From Ambrosia x helenae (Eukaryota; Streptophyta; Magnoliopsida; Asterales; Asteraceae), in assembly GCA_030844895.1 (NCBI GenBank), contig CM061228.1, positions 33,542,626 to 33,606,625 on the forward strand: 64,000 bases of DNA, in the 5' to 3' direction. A program made the translations under genes and the position numbers. The notes beneath the pieces are model-generated. The model saw only the letters and a list, made by a program, of their open reading frames with translations. It made no database searches and was not told the DNA's origin. Below, in pieces: positions 1-10,900 of this stretch (position 1 is its first letter; each line of letters opens with the position of its first letter).

Positions 1-2
1 GA

Positions 3-383
3 TATGTCGGCCCATTTACGATCCTGGAACGGATTGGGCCGGTGGCATATCGACTTGATCTACCGACGGAGCTCGGTAACGTACATAACGTCTTTCACGT
101 GTCAAACTTGAAGAAGTGTCTGGCTGACGAGTCTCTCATCGTTCCACTAGAAGAGATCAAGGTTGATGATCGTCTTCGGATTGTGGAAGAACCTGTGGAG
201 ATCCTCGATTACAAGATTCGTAGCCTACGTCACAGCAAGATTCGTATCGTTAAGGTTCGGCGGAACTCGAACCGGGGACCGGAATATACATGGGAACGGG
301 AGGATCAGATGAAGTCTAGGTATCGTCACCTCTTTCCTAAGGAAGCGTTCGAGTCGAGACATGTCTCTTCGGCAGCTGAATGA
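3..383 (+). pseudogene. C-terminal end of a Ty3/gypsy pol polyprotein (element A), cut by the window edge
   Basis: The open frame enters from the left edge at base 3 and runs to a TGA at 381-383. It encodes the tail of a plant Ty3 polyprotein after the integrase core. Recognisable parts are the YVGPF start, the phrase NVFHVSNLKKC about 35-45 residues in, and the run EYTWEREDQMKSRYRHLFP near the end, which is typical of the integrase C-terminal region of chromovirus-type elements. In the family this region helps direct integration of the element's cDNA. The visible part has no stop or frameshift, but the rest of the element lies outside the window, so intactness cannot be judged. A polypurine-like stretch and the 3' LTR follow directly, as expected for this gene order. 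The first ATG in the frame (base 42) is internal and is not a real start. Confidence 0.88.
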
Positions 384-552
384 ATCTCGGGTCGAGATTC
401 CTTTTAACGTGGGGATAATGTGACACCTCGGGTAAATCTCTCTCTTTGATTTCTACTCTCTATTGATTCCTATCTGTTTGTTTATTCCCTTCGTTGTTTC
501 TTTTGTTACTTACGCAATTTTCGGGACGAAAATTCTTTTAACGTGGGGATGA
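384..552 (+). other. 3' untranslated region of element A with two polypurine-tract-like blocks
   Basis: This non-coding stretch lies between the pol stop and the 3' LTR. It holds two similar blocks, each with a cgggWcgagatt/cgggacgaaaatt lead, then AACGTGGGGATRATG, then TGTGACACCT. The second block (541-552) is the one that abuts the LTR and is the likely polypurine tract priming plus-strand DNA. The first (407-430) is a look-alike about 134 bases upstream, followed by the first bases of an LTR start. Element C has the same double arrangement. Confidence 0.65.
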
Positions 553-936
553 TGTGACACCTGGCAAATTCGGGTTAACAACGTTGTCTAGATGAAAGTC
601 TACCTTAGCGAATCACGCGTATATTGTACTTAACTGGGTTAGTTAAGTCGGGTTATGGTTCGGGAACTATTGGTTAGTCTAGAAGATCATTGGATGTTGG
701 TCTAGAGGTTTGTTAGATGTCAGTCCTTAACCAAGTGTACAAACGGTGACGATTTGTAGGATCGTCAGGGCATACGGAACGTACGAGTCTCGAGTCCCGG
801 GAATTGGTGAACGAGTGTAAATATGTGTATTTACTTGTGTTATGTGTTTACAATCATTATATGACTTGTCGGTATGTTAATATGTATTAACATATGTTAA
901 AACGGGGTTTAACGCGCAAAACGCACCAAACCAGCC

Positions 937-1095
937 CCTATAGGCGATTAGGGAGGCCTAATCGCCTATAAGGGAGGCGAGTAGGCATCTATAGGGGCGA
1001 GTAGGAGCCCAATCGTGTGTACATAGGGGCGATTAGGCCCAATCTCATGCGATTAGCAGCCCTAATCGCATGTAACTGCTGCATACTCGCCTATA
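937..1095 (+). promoter_or_regulatory. U3 palindromic repeat cluster upstream of the TATA box (LTR A)
   Basis: Several imperfect copies of GGCGATTAGG and its complement CCTAATCGCC alternate at short spacing, so adjacent copies can pair into small hairpins. The cluster ends about 25 bases before the TATA box at 1120-1127, the position of enhancer repeats in LTR promoters. An enhancer role is inferred from position and from its presence in all four LTRs of the family in this window. Confidence 0.55.
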
Positions 1096-1104
1096 ACGTG
1101 CTGG

Positions 1105-1135
1105 ACGACTAGAAACGCCTATAAATACAACACTT
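1105..1135 (+). promoter_or_regulatory. Core promoter (TATA box) of LTR A
   Basis: TATAAATA lies at 1120-1127 inside the block CGACTAGAAACGCC. The same block recurs in the sister LTRs (7329-7345 and 53119-53135 on the - strand, 50101-50122 on the + strand), so it is conserved in place and sequence. Transcription would be expected to start about 30 bases downstream. Confidence 0.65.
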
Positions 1136-1740
1136 AACCTCCTAAACTCCCTAATATCAACCCTAGTCGTCCCATAACCGCCCCAAACACTTAAACAACC
1201 TCTGGAAGGCGATTTTGATCAAAAACACAAGGTTTCAAGGTCTAACCATCAATCTTTTACAATTCCAAGGTTTGATTCTCATCCATAACACTTTGTAAAT
1301 GTTTTTAATCAATCCCTAATGGTCCAGACCTGTTCATAAACGAAAAAGCTTTCTGAAAATCGTCAATAAGGGTTGTTAAACGGATTATAACTAATTAACA
1401 TGCGTTATGGGTATGTATGATTAGAAAGATAGGATTTTTATGGATCTTGATGATGTGTTGATGTATTATCATGCTAGGTCAGAATTAATATTGTTAGTAT
1501 GATGATAGAAAACTCAGTAATCGGATAATAGGGTTATGATTACATGCGTTAATTGATGTTGCATGCTATGTGAATAGTGTTTGGATTGTTTTGGGTTGCA
1601 TGCAGGACTGATTTTACGAGGATGAACGAAGGGTTTTGGGTTAAACATGTTTAGGATAGTGTTTGGGATGATATTGGGTAGTTACACACGTTCTGGATCT
1701 GATTTGGAGCGTTAAACGCGCGAAAAACCGGAACAGCATG

Positions 1741-2031
1741 GTTACAGGCGAGTAGCAATGCTAATCGCCTATAACTCATGCGATTACAAGGCTAATCGCC
1801 AATAAATAGGCGAGTAGAAGCCTAATCACTAGTAAGTTCATGCGAGTAGCCCTAATCACTAGTAAGTTCAGGGGAATAGCCCCTAATCGCATGAAATAGA
1901 GGGGAATAGCCCCTAATCGCATGAAATAGAGGGGAATAGCCCCTAATCGCCTGAAATAGGGGCGATTGGGACTTCTAATCACTAGTTGACTTTCCTAATC
2001 ACTAGTTGACTTTTCCTAATCGCGTGTACTG
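1741..2031 (+). repeat. Second GCGATTAG/CTAATCGC cluster in LTR A (downstream of TATA)
   Basis: A second, longer cluster includes near-identical tandem copies of about 36 bases with the core GGGGAATAGCCCCTAATCGC at 1870-1960, plus copies containing CTAATCACTAGT. It lies about 620 bases after the TATA box, so it would be in the transcribed part of the LTR. Copy number differs among the four LTRs. Confidence 0.6.
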
Positions 2032-3185
2032 CTGATGTATGTGTAAATTAGCATTCCGAGACCCGATTTAACATGTAGTAACATGCTAGGAACCCCGTAA
2101 CATGTCTAATAACTTGGTAACATATATTTGGATGTATTTCGGTGATACGTGAACTATGTGCTATAACTTGTTGTGTGTTAACGTATGTTAAGTGTACTTG
2201 CGTTATTGTACGTTTTGGAGCGTAAACATAACACGGGGAGTCTCGGGTCACCAATGGGATGTCGAGTCTTGTACTTTGGGTCGGTTAAACAGTCACGGTG
2301 TTTTTCAAACGAACTTGGTTATGGTCTGGACATCTAGGGACTAATTAACCTGCGGGTTATTAGTCTAAGTACTTGTAACTGTCGTATGTTAGGTCGCCGC
2401 TTTACGGGACTAGCATAGCAGCTGAGTTTACTCGGGTTAAGGAGTAACGGAACTTAAGGTGAGTTTACGGCCCCTCTTTTAAACTGGTTTTATACTTTCG
2501 GGGGAGAAAACATGTGTTAAAACAACTGTTTGGTAACTACTGTCATACTATGGGTTTATACTGTGTACTACACGATCTTTGGAAGTCCGGGGGGAACCAT
2601 GAATGTGCGGGTTTGCACAACGGGAAATGTGAATAGCGCTATTGGGAGTGACCAACCCCGCTCGTCGACTTGGAGGGTCGGCGGGTGCATATTGTCTCAA
2701 ACAGGAACAACAGGAACAACAGGAACATACATCGGGCATACCTTTGGTATTCGAGTTAGTAATGGTTTTCCAATCGTGGTAGTAACAAAACGTACGCCTA
2801 GCTAGCGTATACTGGTTTTCTATTTGTTATAGTATGGACAGGTGAACTTGGTACTTGAACTGTAAACCTGTAAACTCACCAGCATTTTTGTGCTGACGTA
2901 AACTTTTACATGTTTTCTCAGGCCGCTAAGGTAGCACAATGGAACTAGGGCGCACGCGTCTGCACGGCGTCTAGATAGAGTTGCATGATTTCATAAACAT
3001 TGAACTTTGGTTATTTATGTTGAACTTTGCTTTGAATAAGCTTCCGCTGTAAACGGGATTTTAAAACTATGTTTTGGTATTGCATTATTTACATTTAGAC
3101 TTGTTTATTGTGATCGTTGGTTTGGATCCTGGTTTGTCATGCGCCTCGCGGTAAAACTCCGCAAGTGGATTTTGAGGGTGTGACA

Positions 3186-4373
3186 TGCCGCCACCCCGTT
3201 GCCCCTGTCATTCCTCCCAGCATTCCCTTGCTTCAGTTTGGGGCAGTCCTTCTTAAAGTGCCCTGTCTCCCCACAATTAAAACATCCCTGGTTACCCCTA
3301 GGTGCAGCAGTGGTAGTAGTAGTAGGGGCAACCACCTGTTGCTGAGTCTGAAGATTCACCCTACACGTCTGGGCCAGATGCCCGTTCTTCTTGCAACGGG
3401 TACAAAAACTACAATTCCCCACATGATGATACCCACAACGATCACATCTAGGCAGCCTACCAGTATAACCACCCTGCTTTTGCCCAGAAGACGAACCCGT
3501 AGTCTCAAACTTCTTATGCTGCTGCTGCTGCTGCTGCTGAGGCTGCGCTGTACCCTTACCCGTGTTATCCCATTTCCTCTTGTTGCTGTCAGAGGTCTTC
3601 ACCACAGTACCCTTAGGAGGCAAAAGACCCTCCTGAACCTTCTGTTTAGTCAACCTGTGAGCCAATCGAATGGTATCCCGAAGTGTAGTAGCATCATTAG
3701 CGGTCACCAACCCGCGAATCTCAGGCACCAACCCACTGATGTAGAACTCAATAGCCTTATATTCAGGCGTCACAGAATCCGGGCACAAAAGTGCCAGCTC
3801 ATGGTAGCGAGTGGTATACTCCTCTATCTCAGATCCCACCATCTGATGATTCCACAGCTCATGCTCCAAACTCTTGATCTCATCCCTGGGACAGTACTCC
3901 ATCTTCAAACGAAACACAAATTCGGTCCATGGCAACGCATGGGCCTCCAGCAAACCAATAGTCTGAACAGTCGAATTCCACCAAGTCAAAGCACGTCCCT
4001 CAAACGTCCCCGAAGCATACTTCACACGAAACTCCTCAGGGCAGTTGCACATGGAGAAAGCAGACTCAACCTTCTCCAACCAACGGAGTAGTCCCACAGC
4101 CCCCTCAGTCCCACTGAAGTTATGGGGCTTGCAATCCTGGAACATCTTATAAGTACAGTGGACTGGAGGAGGTGGAGGTGGTGGAGGAGGAAAAGCATCC
4201 CCTAATACCAACAAAAACAACACGGTCAGAAAACGATCATCACGCGACAAAAGATAAGGAATGAGGGTAGGAGTAATTAAATTACCACCATGGCCCTGGT
4301 GGGCGGCCTGCTGCGCAGCAATAGCAGCTGCCACGTGCTCCTGGATCAGATTATTCAGCTCCGCCTGGGTCAT
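3186..4373 (-). pseudogene. gag of Ty3 element B, truncated by insertion of element A
   Basis: This frame encodes the capsid/nucleocapsid precursor of a chromovirus-type Ty3 retrotransposon. From the ATG at 4373 it shows a proline run (about residues 62-70), the retrotransposon gag core with GRALTWWNS and the EYTTRYHELA segment (about residues 85-250), a Q/K-rich linker, and two zinc knuckles, CTRCKKNGHLAQTC and CFNCGETGHFKKDC, near residues 325 and 366. The true gag frame ends at 3186; the last 27 codons of the open frame (to 3105) are LTR sequence of element A read backwards. In-frame R/G-rich codons continue upstream of the ATG at 4373 to about 4460, so the real start may be further upstream or spliced. 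No internal stop is present, so the insertion of A looks like the main damage to this part. Confidence 0.9.
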
Positions 4374-4460
4374 GCTGATGTTGCCACGACCCCCATTACG
4401 TCCACCGCCATTCCGGCCACCAACTCGACCACCAACGCGACCACCACGACGTCCCTGCCA

Positions 4461-5073
4461 TCTTCTGTCAAGATCAAAGACAAGACATCAGATTCCAGAA
4501 CAGATAACAAAGAATCATGAAGAAACCGTAAGTAATAAAGTGAATCAAAGGATTGGATTCCATCATAGTCGTTAGATCAAACACAGAGTCCACCAGGATT
4601 TCCATGCATCTCAACTTATTATTTCGTGTGCACCCGAAATGATAAGTCGCTCTACATGGTCCCCGAGGCGTGCTCCTAGCCTGACCTTCAAACCACCAGG
4701 CACCCATGTTCAAAATACAAACAGCAAGTACAAGTGTGTGATAATGTGTGCAAGCAAGTGTGTCCGTTGGAGTATAGAAATGGGAGATGTCCGAATCTTG
4801 GACGAATCTCCGCAGAATGCCGAAGCCACTCCAACGTACGCCACCGCCTGTGCAAAGGTAGTAAGGATCCTCGTTTCCAACACGAAGTTGAAGTACAAGA
4901 TAGGAGGTAAGAGTAATAGATAGGTGATGTAAGCATAAATAATAATAATGAATGTAATACGAACACCCCCGGCAAATTCCGTATGACATGACTTATATGA
5001 ATGTGACCGTCTAGTGTGTGCGACTCGGCTATAGACTTGACTCAACATGCAGTCCTAGTTCACTATAACCATT
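4461..5073 (-). other. 5' leader of element B
   Basis: Untranslated leader between the primer binding site and gag. Open frames here are short and show no family resemblance. A possible 3' splice site (TTGACAG) lies just upstream of the R/G-rich gag start, around 4463. Confidence 0.55.
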
Positions 5074-5086
5074 GGCTCTGATACCA
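5074..5086 (-). other. Primer binding site of element B (initiator-Met tRNA)
   Basis: On the - strand this reads TGGTATCAGAGCC, the classical plant complement to the 3' end of initiator methionine tRNA. It lies 3 bases inside the LTR end at 5090. This fixes the orientation of element B and makes 5090-7924 its 5' LTR. Confidence 0.9.
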
Positions 5087-6235
5087 ATCTGTCACACCCT
5101 CAAATTCCACGTGCGGGGTTTTACCGCGAGGCGCATGACAAACCAGGATCTAAGTCAACGGTCACAATAAACGACACTATATGATACGTAAAATGAAATA
5201 AACAACCATCAAGTTTCCATAAATTCAATCGCTGCGGAAGCGTAACTTTTATTACAACCCAAAATGTAAAAGTACGTAAGTCTGAAAAGATATGACAATG
5301 CATATGAAACCTAGACGCCGTGTGACTCCGTGCGCCTATGATAAGCTGCTACCTCAACGACCTGAGACAAACATGCTAAAAAACGTCAGCAAATAATGCC
5401 GGTGAGTTCACAGGTTTTATAATAAATGTTTAAAGTAATAAAAGTCATCATGTTATCACTATATCAGAAGTAATGGCGTTAGCTAGACGCATGAGTTATA
5501 CTACTACGACCGGAAACCATTACAGACAACGATATATGATTTTGCCCGAAATGAATTAGCGTACGACCGAGACAATATGCACCCGCCCGGCTCCCAGCCG
5601 ACAGTTGGGGTCTGTCAATCCCAATAGATCTATCCACATTTCCCCCGTTATGCTATCCAGCATATTCATGGTTTCCCCGGGACTTTACGTATCGTATAGT
5701 ATGTAAATGAATCAACCACTAGCATAACATGATAATTTATGTAATAAGTATAAGCATGTGTCTCCCCAAAATGTAAAGCGTAAGGTGGGGCCGTGAAACT
5801 CACCTGATGCTGCTCTTCGCACTACGACAAGTAAACCTGCTCAATAGACGGCCCCTAATACCGGTGACCTATCATGACGAGCATATAAGGTGTTAGACTA
5901 ACAACCCGTAGGTTGATTAGTCCCTAGTAGTCCAGACCGTAACCGTGTACATATGAAATGATGTTTCAACGTTTAACCGACCATACCAGGCAAGGCCCGA
6001 CATCCCATTGGTGACCCGACATCTCATGTGTTAGACAATACAAGACATCATGCCACATATGCAGTTAAACACTTAATACACGTAATAGATCACCTAGTCT
6101 AGCATAATGTCCAATTAACGCGTAAACAGGTCCGAACACGTATTACTAAGTCATTGGGTGTATCCCGGGGTTCCTATCATGTTTCTAGGCGTCAAATCAT
6201 GTTCCGGGATGTTAAAATGTACATACAGCAGCATT

Positions 6236-6545
6236 GCACGCGATTAGGAAGCAAACTAGCATTTAGGAAAGTCAACATGTGATTAGGGATGGTCAACAGG
6301 TGATTACAAGGGCTAATCGCCCCTTAGGATGGGCGATTAGGGCTATTCGTGTGTAATATGGGCGATTAGGGTCATAAGGTATGCAATTCAGGGCTTAACT
6401 AGTGATTAGGATCACAATCGCATGAAATGGAGGCGATTATGACTCCAATCGCCTATATATACGCGATTAGGCTTCCCATTCAGGCGATTAGGGCTCTAAT
6501 CGCCTATAACATAGGCGATTAGGATGCCCAATCGCCTATAGTGCA
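6236..6545 (-). repeat. Second GCGATTAG/CTAATCGC cluster in LTR B
   Basis: This is the downstream repeat cluster of LTR B, with alternating GGCGATTAGG and CTAATCGCCTATA copies plus CTAGTGATTAGG variants. It corresponds to 1741-2031 in LTR A. Confidence 0.55.
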
Positions 6546-7325
6546 GCTGATGTGGTTTTTCGCGCGTTTAACCCTCCAAATCAGATCCGAAACGTGTAAA
6601 AACACCCAATAATCATCCTAACACATTAACAAACATATTTCAAGCAAAACCCCTAAGTTTTCATCATTACAACAGTTCCGAATGCGAGCGTTTTCCTAAA
6701 ATGGCAACTTAGCATGTAAACATCACATCAACATGCAAGAACTTGCCCTAAATAGCAAATATCCAGGTTAAATCACATAACCACGTTGTCCGATAGCATC
6801 CTACTGTTCTAGCATCATCCTACAACAAACCCTAACATCATACAATCAACAACATACCTCATATCATCCTTAATCATCCAAAATCCTCAAATGGGTCAAG
6901 ACATCAAGTATCAATAATACACAACCAAAACCATTCAAACTCCTAGGACATCATCATACTAACTTGTAACAGCAATAAACATCATAATAACACAAGAACA
7001 ACCATGATTCAATCCTAAAAATCCTATCTTTAAACACATATAACACATATAACACATGTAATGGTGTGGGTTTGTTTAAAAACGGTTTTAAATGGATTTT
7101 CAAAGATAAAAACATTTATAAGTCAGGTCTGGACGTTTAGGGAGTAAAACATAATCATTTAAAGGTTTGGGTTTGAAGAACACACCTTGTATTCAAGAGG
7201 TGATGATGGAATAAGCTTGAAAGTGGTGGTTTTGATGCAAAAACGAGTTCCAGAGGGTGTTTGTGCGTTGGGTTATGTTATGGGACGGCTAGGGTTGCAC
7301 AAATGATGTTTTGGAGGTCAAGGGT

Positions 7326-7510
7326 GGTATTTATAGGCGTTTCTAGTCGTTTGGGCAAATCAGGCGAGTATGCAGGTCTATACGCGAGTAGGGCTGCTAA
7401 TCGCATGAACCTTCATGCGAGTAGCCTCCTACTCGCCCAAAACTCCCCTCCAATCGCCCCATTATTGGCGATTAGGCTATTCCCCATAAGCCTAATCGCC
7501 TGTAACCTCT
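7326..7510 (-). promoter_or_regulatory. U3 repeats and TATA box of LTR B
   Basis: On the - strand, GCGATTAG-type repeats (about 7510-7365) run up to the block CGACTAGAAACGCC and a TATAAATA box at 7336-7329. This is the same order and spacing as in LTR A. Confidence 0.6.
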
Positions 7511-7924
7511 AGGTTCGTGTGTTTTGCGCGTTAAACCCCGTTTTAACATATGTTAACACATATTCACATACCGGCAAGCCACATAATGATTGTAAAACAT
7601 ATAATGCATGATAAATAACACGTTCCCGCCCGATCACCAATTCCCGAGACTCGAGACTTGCGTGGATGCGTTAAACCCGGCGATTCCACGAATCACCGAT
7701 TCTTGTACACATGGTTATGGACCGACACCCAATGGTTTCTCGAACCATCGTAACGACTCCCGATGATTCCCGAATCATCAGTACGACTTAATTGACCCCA
7801 GTTAAGTATGATATTAAGTAGTTATTTAAAATGTTTCCGTTGAGATAGACTCGTATGCATGTAAAGTACGAAACGCATGTATGTAAGGTATAAAAGTATT
7901 GACCTGAATATGCCGGGTGTCACA

Positions 7925-10900
7925 AATTAATTGATATATATAAGATAAATCATTGTATCATTATATATATAGTTGTTTGTATTGTTCAATAATATTCAAT
8001 TTGAGAGCATATATTTTATAAAAACATTTTTCAAATCGACTAGTTATTTTCTAAAGATTTTGTATTAGCATCATTTCATTTTGATAATTAAATAATTATA
8101 AAAATTATTTTAAAAATATCTTTAATAAGTAACCCTAAGTTTTGAATTTTTTGGAGGGAAAGTTTTAATCACATAGGGAAGCGTGTTTGGAAATTTTAAC
8201 ATTAACATGGTCGAGTTGCAAATAATAAAATTTGTGTGAGCAAATATTGATATTGTTTTTATTATTAATTAATTAATTCATCTACGTGACATATTGCAAA
8301 TTCTAATTGAAACTCTATTTGATGAAAGCTGTTTTAACAACATTTGTTGGCAAATAATGACAGTTTTGAAAACAAATCACACACTCTCTATTTTTATTGT
8401 TACTATTCTGAACATTAACAGTTTTGTGTGCCAAATAATTAATTTATTGATTTATATAAGATATAACATTGCAAGCTCTAAGTGAAATTCTATTTGATGA
8501 CAGTTGTTTTAACAACATCTGTTGACAAATTAACAGTTGTCGTAAAACAGATCTTCCAATTATAATAATAAATAATACCTTTAAGCCCAAGTTTTGAATA
8601 TTTAAGAGGAAACTTTTAAATTATGATACGTAGTGTATTTACGATTCTGAACATTAACTGTGTTGAGTGCAAAATAATAGGTTTTTTGAGACGAAATATT
8701 TTTATTTTTATTATTATTAAATAAATAATTAATTGATTTATATAAGATAAAACATTGTATCATTATATACATAGTTGGTTGTATTGTTAAATAATATTCA
8801 ATTTGAGAGCTTATATTTTATAAAAAAAAACATTTTTTAAACCGGCTGGTTATTTTATAAAGATTTTGTATTAGCAACATTTCATTTTGATAATTAAATA
8901 ATTATAAAAATTATTTAAAAAATATCTTTAATAAGTAAGCCCTAAGTTTTGAATTTTTAGGAGGAAAAGTTTAAAATCACACAGGGAAGCGTGTTTAGAA
9001 ATTTTAACATTAACAGGGTCGAGTTGCAAATAATAAAAGTTGTGTAAGCAAATATTGATATTGTTATTATTATTAATTAATTAATTCATCTACGTGACAT
9101 ATTGCAAATTCTAAGTGAAACTCTATTTGATGAAAGATGTTTTAACAACCTTTGTTGTCAAATAATGACAGTTTTGAGAGCAAATCACACACTCTCTATT
9201 TTTATTGTCACTATTCTGAACATTAACTGTGTTGAGTGCCAAATAATAAGTTTTTTGAGACGAAATATTTTTACTCTTTTTACCTATAAGTTAGTTTAAA
9301 AACTCTCATGAATAGTGTTTGTAGCATTATTAATTAATTAATTAATTATTTGTTTTATATAAGATATAACATTGCAAGCTCTAAATGAAATTATATTTAA
9401 TGACAGCTGTTTTAACAACATCTGTTGACAAGTTAACAGTTGTTGTAAAACATATCTTTCAATTATAATAATAAATAATACATTTAAGCCCAAGTTTTGA
9501 ATATTTAAGAGGAAACTTTTTAAATTATGATAGGAAGTGTATTTACGATTCTGAACATTAACTGTGTTGAGTGCTAAATAATAAGTTTTTTGAGACCAAA
9601 TATTTTTAATTTTATTATTATTAATTAACTAATTAATTGATATATATAAGATAAATCATTGTATCATTATATATATAGTTGTTTGTATTGTTCAATAATA
9701 TTCAATTTGAGAGCATATATTTTATAAAAACATTTTTCAAATCGACTAGTTATTTTCTAAAGATTTTGTATTAGCATCATTTCATTTTGATAATTAAATA
9801 ATTATAAAAATTATTTAAAAAATATCTTTAATAAGTAACCCTAAGTTTTGAAATTTTTGGAGGGAAAGTTTTGAATCACATAGGGAAGCGTGTTTGGAAA
9901 TTTTAACATTAACATGGTCGAGTTGCAAATAATAAGATTTGTGTGAGCAAATATTGATATTGTTTTTATTATTAATTAATTAATTCATCTACGTGACATA
10001 TTGCAAATTCTAATTGAAACTCTATTTGATGAAAGCTGTTTTAACAACATTTGTTGGCAAATAATGACAGTTTTGAAAACAAATCACACACTCTCTATTT
10101 TTATTGTTACTATTCTGAACATTAACAGTTTTGTGTGCCAAATAATTAATTTATTGATTTATATAAGATATAACATTGCAAGCTCTAAGTGAAATTCTAT
10201 TTGATGACAGTTGTTTTAAACAACATCTGTTGACAAATTAACAGTTGTCGTAAAACAGATCTTCCAATTATAATAATAAATAATACCTTTAAGCCCAAGT
10301 TTTGAATATTTAAGAGGAAACTTTTTAAATTATGATACGTAGTGTATTTACGATTCTGAACATTAACTGTGTTGAGTGCAAAATAATAGGTTTTTTGAGA
10401 CGAAATATTTTTATATTTATTATTATTAAATAAATAATTAATTGATTTATATAAGATAAAACATTGTATCATTATATACATAGTTGGTTGTATTGTTAAA
10501 TAATATTCAATTTGAGAGCTTATATTTTATAAAAAAAAAAACATTTTTTAAACCGGCTGGTTATTTTATAAAGATTTTGTATTAGCAACATTTCATTTTG
10601 ATAATTAAATAATTATAAAAATTATTTTAAAAATATCTTTAATAAGTAAGCCCTAAGTTTTGAATTTTTAGGAGGAAAAGTTTAAAATCACACAGGGAAG
10701 CGTGTTTAGAAATTTTAACATTAACAGGGTCGAGTTGCAAATAATAAAAGTTGTGTAAGCAAATATTGATATTGTTATTATTATTAATTAATTAATTCAT
10801 CTACGTGACATATTGCAAATTCTAAGTGAAACTCTATTTGATGAAAGATGTTTTAACAACCTTTGTTGTCAAATAATGACAGTTTTGAGAGCAAATCACA

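Larger units (their letters stand above)
553..3185 (+). repeat. 3' LTR of Ty3 element A
   Basis: The LTR starts TGTGACACC at 553 and ends GGGTGTGACA at 3185, about 2.63 kb. The ends match the related LTRs at 5090-7924, 49346 onward and 51566-53719. It carries a TATA box at 1120 and two clusters of GCGATTAG/CTAATCGC repeats. Directly after its last base the sequence switches to the gag frame of element B on the other strand, so A was inserted into B. The 5 bases at 3186-3190 (TGCCG) would be the right-hand target-site copy; the left copy lies outside the window. Confidence 0.88.
5090..7924 (-). repeat. 5' LTR of Ty3 element B
   Basis: The + strand starts TGTCACACCCTC at 5090 and ends GCCGGGTGTCACA at 7924, about 2.84 kb; read on the - strand it begins TGTGACACCCGGC. 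It is a clearly diverged relative of LTR A, so A and B are separate insertions and not one element. Its outer end abuts the satellite array with no spacer, so B was inserted into, or forms the present border of, the array. Confidence 0.88.

Noticed and set aside
2530..2805. 91-codon frame in LTR A
   Set aside because: Inside an LTR, with CAGGAACAACAGGAACAAC-type repeats; no homology recognised.
3117..4091. 324-codon + strand frame opposite gag
   Set aside because: It is the shadow of the clearly recognisable gag on the other strand, and its first part is LTR.
4474..5048. Hydrophobic - strand frames of up to 171 codons in the leader of element B
   Set aside because: They lie between primer site and gag, where a leader is expected, and show no recognisable domain. 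A leader-encoded gene cannot be excluded but is not supported.
1..7924. A and B as the two LTRs of one element
   Set aside because: The LTRs are inverted relative to each other and clearly diverged, and gag and pol lie on opposite strands.
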